Shown: in pieces, positions 58,487 through 64,000 of the stretch
How the letters are laid out: each line of letters starts with the position of its first letter
Numbering within the stretch: position 1 is the first letter of the stretch
Source of the DNA: Rhodotorula mucilaginosa
Taxonomy: Eukaryota; Basidiomycota; Microbotryomycetes; Sporidiobolales; Sporidiobolaceae
Direction: 5' to 3'
DNA length: 64,000 bases
Assembly (NCBI GenBank): GCA_034406715.1
Contig: CP137872.1
Coordinates: 868,001-932,000 of the forward strand
Notes under the pieces: model-generated
What the model was told of the DNA's origin: nothing
Seen by the model: only the letters and a program-made list of their open reading frames with translations
Databases searched by the model: none
Program-made: the position numbers and the translations under genes

Positions 58487-59144
58487 TTACTCCACCAAGA
58501 TGGCCTTGTGGGCACTCTTGCCAGCTTTGAGGACCAGCAACCTCCCATCGAGCAGGTCTCCTTCGCCGACCATGCGCTGGTGACTCTTGGGGGGGATCTT
58601 TTGACCGTTGACTTGAATCGTACCAGCTTCGATCGCCTTCCGAGCTTGGGCTAGAGGGTCCGCGAGAGAGTCAGCTTGGCAGCCATGGAAACACCAGAAG
58701 GACGCAGACGCACTCTTGGACGAGACGAGTCCGCTCGCCAAAACAGCCTTCTCAAGGTGCTGACCCACGACCGCCTCGCGCCGTAACCGGGTCAGCATCG
58801 ACGGTATCGCCGACTTGTACTTGGTCGAAGACGAGGCGGCGCCGTCGAGGGCCGTGATCACTTCAGGCGTGACGAGTTCAGCGAGGTCGGTTCCGTAAAA
58901 GACAGAGGTCGCAGCCAGCGCTTGGTTGAGACCCTCGGCTGCCCCGGGAGATGCTTGGTCAGGCCGCAGTTCAAAGAGATTTGTCTCGAGAGAATAGCGA
59001 TCTCACCTCCGTGGGTCAGCTCAGTCGCCTCGGCCGCGAGAATCTTTTGCGCGATCCGAGATTTCGGGTTTCGGGTTCGCCTGTCGTAGATGGTTCAGGT
59101 CAATAGGCTTCAAATGCAACAACTCAAGGCAAAATTCCGTCCTT
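58487..59144 (-). pseudogene. Tyrosyl-tRNA synthetase (mitochondrial type) 3' fragment, copy A
   Basis: This is the C-terminal part of a bacterial-type TyrRS, truncated at its 5' side by the repeat junction. Exons read RTRNPKSRIAQKILAAEATE, then AEGLNQALAATSVFYGTDL with PEVITALDG, then an S4 RNA-binding domain: ARKAIEAGTIQVNGQ and LLDGRLLVLKAGK. The stop is at 58487-58489 (TAA). The Rossmann catalytic domain is missing, so no active synthetase can be made from this copy. The S4 domain and lack of a eukaryotic C-terminus point to the mitochondrial enzyme (MSY1-like). Confidence 0.85.
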
Positions 59145-59783
59145 GAAGTCATCGATCTCGTCATTCAGAACATCGCCGGTGCCGACCACCCGTTCCACCT
59201 TCACAACAGTCCGATGTTTGTCCTCTCGAGCGGACCTGGCGTGATCTCCCCCGAGTCTGTTTCGCTCTTCACTATCCTTGATCTATCGATTCGAGCTGAC
59301 TTTTTGACTCCTGCTCGCAGGGAAGCGTCCCGACTTCAGCACAACTTGACGAATCCTCTTCGTCGTGATACGATCACGGTGGCACCTGGAACGTGGCGGG
59401 TTGTCAGGGTCATCACCGACATCCCTGGCACCCTGCTCTTCCACTGCCACATCGTGTGGCGTAAGCACACGGTGTGGCAGAGACATCCTTCGCGACTTGC
59501 CTTTGACATGTTTCTCCTCTCTGTTTTGCAGATCAAGTCCAAGGACTTCTCGGCATCCTTCTCGTTCAGCCGGAACGCGTTCAACAGCTTCAGATCCCGC
59601 AAGACAACGTAAACGTAGGTCTGAGACACTTTCCCCTATTCCAAAGCGACCCGAAGCCAGATTGACTCTTCCTTTTTCCAGCTTTGCGCCGGCGGAAACA
59701 TGTCCATGATCGACCCCGGGAGGAAGCGCGCCCTTCCTACGGGCCCGACTTCATATGCTCTTCCCGCTGCATCGAAAGCCTGA
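59145..59783 (+). pseudogene. Multicopper oxidase 3' fragment, copy B
   Basis: This copy of 56451-57089 holds copper loops 3 and 4 and the C-terminus but no start, signal peptide, CBM1 or loops 1 and 2. It is fused at its left side to synthetase sequence read in the other direction. One difference from the parent lies in the last intron (GACTCTTCC for GACACTTCC). It is not expected to make an oxidase. Confidence 0.9.
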
Positions 59784-60389
59784 AGAGGGAGGAAGCCAGA
59801 TCCCAAAATACGTTGTCTTTTCCTCCTTCTCCTTCTCTCCTCCCCTTTTCCCCACCTCTTCCCTTCCTTCACTCTCTCTCCTGTTTCCCTGCAGCTGTCT
59901 TGCATTCCCACCACACTCATTTCTTCTCTTCCTCTTCGCGATAACTCTCTTCCCTCCTTTCTCTCCTGGTTTTCCTTGTCCCCTCTGTCCCTCTGTTTGC
60001 CAGATGTTTTTCTCCCTGCTTGTGGAAGCCATTCGGTTCTTCAGTCCTTCGCTCTTATGGAGAGCGCAATCGTTCGCCCTCCTTCTCCCCTACTCTCTTC
60101 CTCTCCAGAAGGGGGATTAGGAAACAATGCTTTTTCTCCTTCCTTCCCTTCTCCCCCTCCTCGCTTCCCTTCTCATCCTCGGCGCTTGCAGGCTTTTGTG
60201 CCTACCCGTTCAAGAGAGGAAGATTGCAAGAGAATGTAGTTCTGCTCGTCGACAGCGATGGAATACAGGCAAAGTACAACAACATAGTGGAGGGGAGGGA
60301 AACGGGGCGGCTCGGAACCGAAGGGTAGGATTCTGCGAACGCGTCTGAACGCTCTCGCGCGTCGACTTCCTACAACTGGTCACAACTGG

Positions 60390-60893
60390 TCACACCTGCT
60401 GGTCGCCCGCGAGTTGCTCGATACGTTCCGCCAGTTTGACGTCGAGGGCGGTCAGGCAGTTTCCTTGATCATGCGTCGTGAGCGCGATCGAGACGCGGTT
60501 GTAGACGTTGGACCATTCTGGGTGGTGCTGCATGATTCGTACAAGGTCAATAGGAGCTCAACGGTGCTATATTCGCAGACCACACGGAAGATGGAGAGGG
60601 AGAAAGAGATGACGGCACAGACGCACGTTGAGTTTCTCTGCCCAGATGGCGACCCGGCTCATGAAACCCCACGCCTCGACAAAGTTCTTGAACTTGTAGT
60701 CCCGCAGTAGCTTTTGTGTGGACCCCTCGGCAGCTTCTGGAGAGACAGACCAGCCCTTTTCCCGAAGAGCCTGGAGCGATTCCGGCGTTGCGAGTTCCTT
60801 CCGGAGAGCGGCGTTCGAGGTCGTGGCCATGTTCCTGAGAGTCGTGGATACGTGGGTAGCAGCTCGGAGGCCCAGGCGAGCGCTTGAGAGCAT
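60390..60893 (-). CDS. Pterin-4a-carbinolamine dehydratase, copy B
   Basis: A complete second copy, start ATG at 60893, stop at 60390-60392. Its protein equals copy C and differs from copy A by a few residues ([14 protein letters not shown]). The active-site block [20 protein letters not shown] is intact. The downstream side carries the 10-bp duplication seen in B and C only. Confidence 0.92.
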
Positions 60894-61189
60894 CTGCGGC
60901 TTGGGAGCGAGAAGGAGAGATGAGAAAAGAGAGGAGCCGAATGGCGGAGCCGACAGGAGAAAAAGTTCTGGTGCGTACTTGACCTGCTATGCACGAGTGC
61001 AGATTGATTCTAGACCTAAGCTGCTCTTTGGATTGCCGCTTCGCATCCGACTTGATTGACCGAGATGTGCGACACTGGTCCGGAGCTTCGCGTATTCATG
61101 AGCGCATGAGCAGAACCGTTTCCGCCACTTCGTCAGCCGTCGCAGACTCCGATAAATCTCTAGATGTGATGCAGCCGCGACGCTGAAGA

Positions 61190-61847
61190 TTACTCCACCA
61201 AGATGGCCTTGTGGGCACTCTTGCCAGCTTTGAGGACCAGCAACCTCCCATCGAGCAGGTCTCCTTCGCCGACCATGCGCTGGTGACTCTTGGGGGGGAT
61301 CTTTTGACCGTTGACTTGAATCGTACCAGCTTCGATCGCCTTCCGAGCTTGGGCTAGAGGGTCCGCGAGAGAGTCAGCTTGGCAGCCATGGAAACACCAG
61401 AAGGACGCAGACGCACTCTTGGACGAGACGAGTCCGCTCGCCAAAACAGCCTTCTCAAGGTGCTGACCCACGACCGCCTCGCGCCGTAACCGGGTCAGCA
61501 TCGACGGTATCGCCGACTTGTACTTGGTCGAAGACGAGGCGGCGCCGTCGAGGGCCGTGATCACTTCAGGCGTGACGAGTTCAGCGAGGTCGGTTCCGTA
61601 AAAGACAGAGGTCGCAGCCAGCGCTTGGTTGAGACCCTCGGCTGCCCCGGGAGATGCTTGGTCAGGCCGCAGTTCAAAGAGATTTGTCTCGAGAGAATAG
61701 CGATCTCACCTCCGTGGGTCAGCTCAGTCGCCTCGGCCGCGAGAATCTTTTGCGCGATCCGAGATTTCGGGTTTCGGGTTCGCCTGTCGTAGATGGTTCA
61801 GGTCAATAGGCTTCAAATGCAACAACTCAAGGCAAAATTCCGTCCTT
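61190..61847 (-). pseudogene. Tyrosyl-tRNA synthetase 3' fragment, copy B
   Basis: It looks identical to copy A over its whole length (same 658 bp, TAA stop at 61190-61192) and is cut at the same junction. It contains the S4 domain but no catalytic domain. Confidence 0.85.
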
Positions 61848-62486
61848 GAAGTCATCGATCTCGTCATTCAGAACATCGCCGGTGCCGACCACCCGTTCCA
61901 CCTTCACAACAGTCCGATGTTTGTCCTCTCGAGCGGACCTGGCGTGATCTCCCCCGAGTCTGTTTCGCTCTTCACTATCCTTGATCTATCGATTCGAGCT
62001 GACTTTTTGACTCCTGCTCGCAGGGAAGCGTCCCGACTTCAGCACAACTTGACGAATCCTCTTCGTCGTGATACGATCACGGTGGCACCTGGAACGTGGC
62101 GGGTTGTCAGGGTCATCACCGACATCCCTGGCACCCTGCTCTTCCACTGCCACATCGTGTGGCGTAAGCACACGGTGTGGCAGAGACATCCTTCGCGACT
62201 TGCCTTTGACATGTTTCTCCTCTCTGTTTTGCAGATCAAGTCCAAGGACTTCTCGGCATCCTTCTCGTTCAGCCGGAACGCGTTCAACAGCTTCAGATCC
62301 CGCAAGACAACGTAAACGTAGGTCTGAGACACTTTCCCCTATTCCAAAGCGACCCGAAGCCAGATTGACTCTTCCTTTTTCCAGCTTTGCGCCGGCGGAA
62401 ACATGTCCATGATCGACCCCGGGAGGAAGCGCGCCCTTCCTACGGGCCCGACTTCATATGCTCTTCCCGCTGCATCGAAAGCCTGA
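61848..62486 (+). pseudogene. Multicopper oxidase 3' fragment, copy C
   Basis: Third copy of the oxidase end, same as copy B. It lacks start, signal peptide and the first two copper loops. Confidence 0.9.
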
Positions 62487-63092
62487 AGAGGGAGGAAGCC
62501 AGATCCCAAAATACGTTGTCTTTTCCTCCTTCTCCTTCTCTCCTCCCCTTTTCCCCACCTCTTCCCTTCCTTCACTCTCTCTCCTGTTTCCCTGCAGCTG
62601 TCTTGCATTCCCACCACACTCATTTCTTCTCTTCCTCTTCGCGATAACTCTCTTCCCTCCTTTCTCTCCTGGTTTTCCTTGTCCCCTCTGTCCCTCTGTT
62701 TGCCAGATGTTTTTCTCCCTGCTTGTGGAAGCCATTCGGTTCTTCAGTCCTTCGCTCTTATGGAGAGCGCAATCGTTCGCCCTCCTTCTCCCCTACTCTC
62801 TTCCTCTCCAGAAGGGGGATTAGGAAACAATGCTTTTTCTCCTTCCTTCCCTTCTCCCCCTCCTCGCTTCCCTTCTCATCCTCGGCGCTTGCAGGCTTTT
62901 GTGCCTACCCGTTCAAGAGAGGAAGATTGCAAGAGAATGTAGTTCTGCTCGTCGACAGCGATGGAATACAGGCAAAGTACAACAACATAGTGGAGGGGAG
63001 GGAAACGGGGCGGCTCGGAACCGAAGGGTAGGATTCTGCGAACGCGTCTGAACGCTCTCGCGCGTCGACTTCCTACAACTGGTCACAACTGG

Positions 63093-63596
63093 TCACACCT
63101 GCTGGTCGCCCGCGAGTTGCTCGATACGTTCCGCCAGTTTGACGTCGAGGGCGGTCAGGCAGTTTCCTTGATCATGCGTCGTGAGCGCGATCGAGACGCG
63201 GTTGTAGACGTTGGACCATTCTGGGTGGTGCTGCATGATTCGTACAAGGTCAATAGGAGCTCAACGGTGCTATATTCGCAGACCACACGGAAGATGGAGA
63301 GGGAGAAAGAGATGACGGCACAGACGCACGTTGAGTTTCTCTGCCCAGATGGCGACCCGGCTCATGAAACCCCACGCCTCGACAAAGTTCTTGAACTTGT
63401 AGTCCCGCAGTAGCTTTTGTGTGGACCCCTCGGCAGCTTCTGGAGAGACAGACCAGCCCTTTTCCCGAAGAGCCTGGAGCGATTCCGGCGTTGCGAGTTC
63501 CTTCCGGAGAGCGGCGTTCGAGGTCGTGGCCATGTTCCTGAGAGTCGTGGATACGTGGGTAGCAGCTCGGAGGCCCAGGCGAGCGCTTGAGAGCAT
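63093..63596 (-). CDS. Pterin-4a-carbinolamine dehydratase, copy C
   Basis: Complete third copy, start ATG at 63596, stop at 63093-63095, protein the same as copy B. Three intact copies could raise enzyme dosage. The original locus copy cannot be told from sequence alone, though copy C lies next to what seems the genuine synthetase gene. Confidence 0.92.
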
Positions 63597-63891
63597 CTGC
63601 GGCTTGGGAGCGAGAAGGAGAGATGAGAAAAGAGAGGAGCCGAATGGCGGAGCCGACAGGAGAAAAAGTTCTGGTGCGTACTTGACCTGCTATGCACGAG
63701 TGCAGATTGATTCTAGACCTAAGCTGCTCTTTGGATTGCCGCTTCGCATCCGACTTGATTGACCGAGATGTGCGACACTGGTCCGGAGCTTCGCGTATTC
63801 ATGAGCGCATGAGCAGAACCGTTTCCGCCACTTCCTCAGCCGACGCAGACCCGATAAATCTCTAGATGTGATGCAGCCGCGACGCTGAAGA

Positions 63892-64000
63892 CTACTCCAC
63901 CAAGATGGCCTTGTGGGCACTCTTGCCAGCCTTGAGGACCAGCAACCTCCCATCGAGCAGGTCTCCTTCGCCGACCATGCGCTGGTGACTCTTGGGCGGG
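63892..64000 (-). CDS. Tyrosyl-tRNA synthetase (mitochondrial type), C-terminal end, gene continues beyond the window
   Basis: Only the last 35 or so codons are in view, ending KSAHKAILVE with a TAG stop at 63892-63894. It differs from copies A and B by several silent or non-coding changes within about 170 bp. This is probably the 3' end of the full-length gene; the catalytic part would lie to the right. Confidence 0.75.
   Translation of the reverse strand, partial: PPKSHQRMVGEGDLLDGRLLVLKAGKSAHKAILVE

Larger units (their letters stand above)
56451..59144. repeat. Tandem 2.7-kb repeat, unit A (2694 bp)
   Basis: It begins inside the oxidase exon at the GAAGTCATCG sequence and ends inside a tyrosyl-tRNA synthetase gene, where the next copy begins at the same oxidase position. 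It lacks a 10-bp duplication found in units B and C near the dehydratase stop, and has many scattered differences from them in the dehydratase part. Confidence 0.97.
59145..61847. repeat. Tandem 2.7-kb repeat, unit B (2703 bp), mosaic
   Basis: From 59145 to 61056 it follows unit C with an offset of 2703 and differs from unit A. From 61132 to 61847 it follows unit A and differs from unit C. The 75 bp between are the same in all three. Confidence 0.95.
61848..64000. repeat. Tandem 2.7-kb repeat, unit C (cut by window end)
   Basis: It follows unit B up to about 63834 and then shows its own differences in the synthetase 3' end, including TAG in place of TAA as stop. This suggests that it runs on into the complete synthetase gene. 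Confidence 0.95.

Overview
The window looks like nuclear DNA of a basidiomycete yeast, most likely a red yeast of the Pucciniomycotina (Rhodotorula/Rhodosporidium-like). The grounds are high GC, genes dense on both strands, many short introns with GT donors and a CTGAC-like branch site just before the 3' AG, and the gene content. That content includes a GNPAT/PlsB-type acyltransferase, an Argonaute, a ZNFX1-type helicase and a multicopper oxidase carrying fungal cellulose-binding modules. The genus is inference. Exon boundaries were read by eye from frames and splice sites, so gene ends are firmer than internal exon ends.

Left part (1-16628, minus strand): the 5' part of a glycerol-3-phosphate/dihydroxyacetone-phosphate acyltransferase gene runs off the left edge. 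Next is a very large NFX1-type (ZNFX1/Hrr1/SAD-3-like) helicase gene with two N-terminal CCCH fingers, an SF1 helicase core, NFX1 fingers and a C-terminal RZ finger. A 4467-bp Ty1/copia retrotransposon (7504-11970) with identical 177-bp LTRs and a 5-bp target duplication sits inside its coding sequence, separating the helicase core from the zinc-finger half.

Centre (16629-43303): an Osh1/OSBP-type sterol-binding protein (+), the G-alpha chaperone/exchange factor RIC8 (-), an Argonaute (-), a cytochrome P450 (+), two Old-Yellow-Enzyme paralogues in tandem (-), a small unrecognised membrane protein (+) and a Pumilio-type RNA-binding protein (-). Argonaute and the disrupted helicase belong to families that act together in RNA silencing, and they lie about 9 kb apart.

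Right-centre (43304-52578): cyclophilin H (+), succinate dehydrogenase iron-sulfur subunit (+), a JTB-like type I membrane protein (-), THO complex subunit 7 (+) and alanyl-tRNA synthetase (-). The synthetase gene has an in-frame presequence-like extension headed by two tandem ACG codons, as in yeast ALA1.

Right end (53632-64000): a secreted multicopper oxidase with two CBM1-like modules, followed by a 2.7-kb direct repeat present three times. Each unit holds the 3' end of the oxidase gene, a complete pterin-4a-carbinolamine dehydratase gene and the 3' end of a mitochondrial-type tyrosyl-tRNA synthetase gene. The middle unit is a mosaic of the two outer ones, pointing to unequal crossing-over or to an assembly artefact of the same shape.
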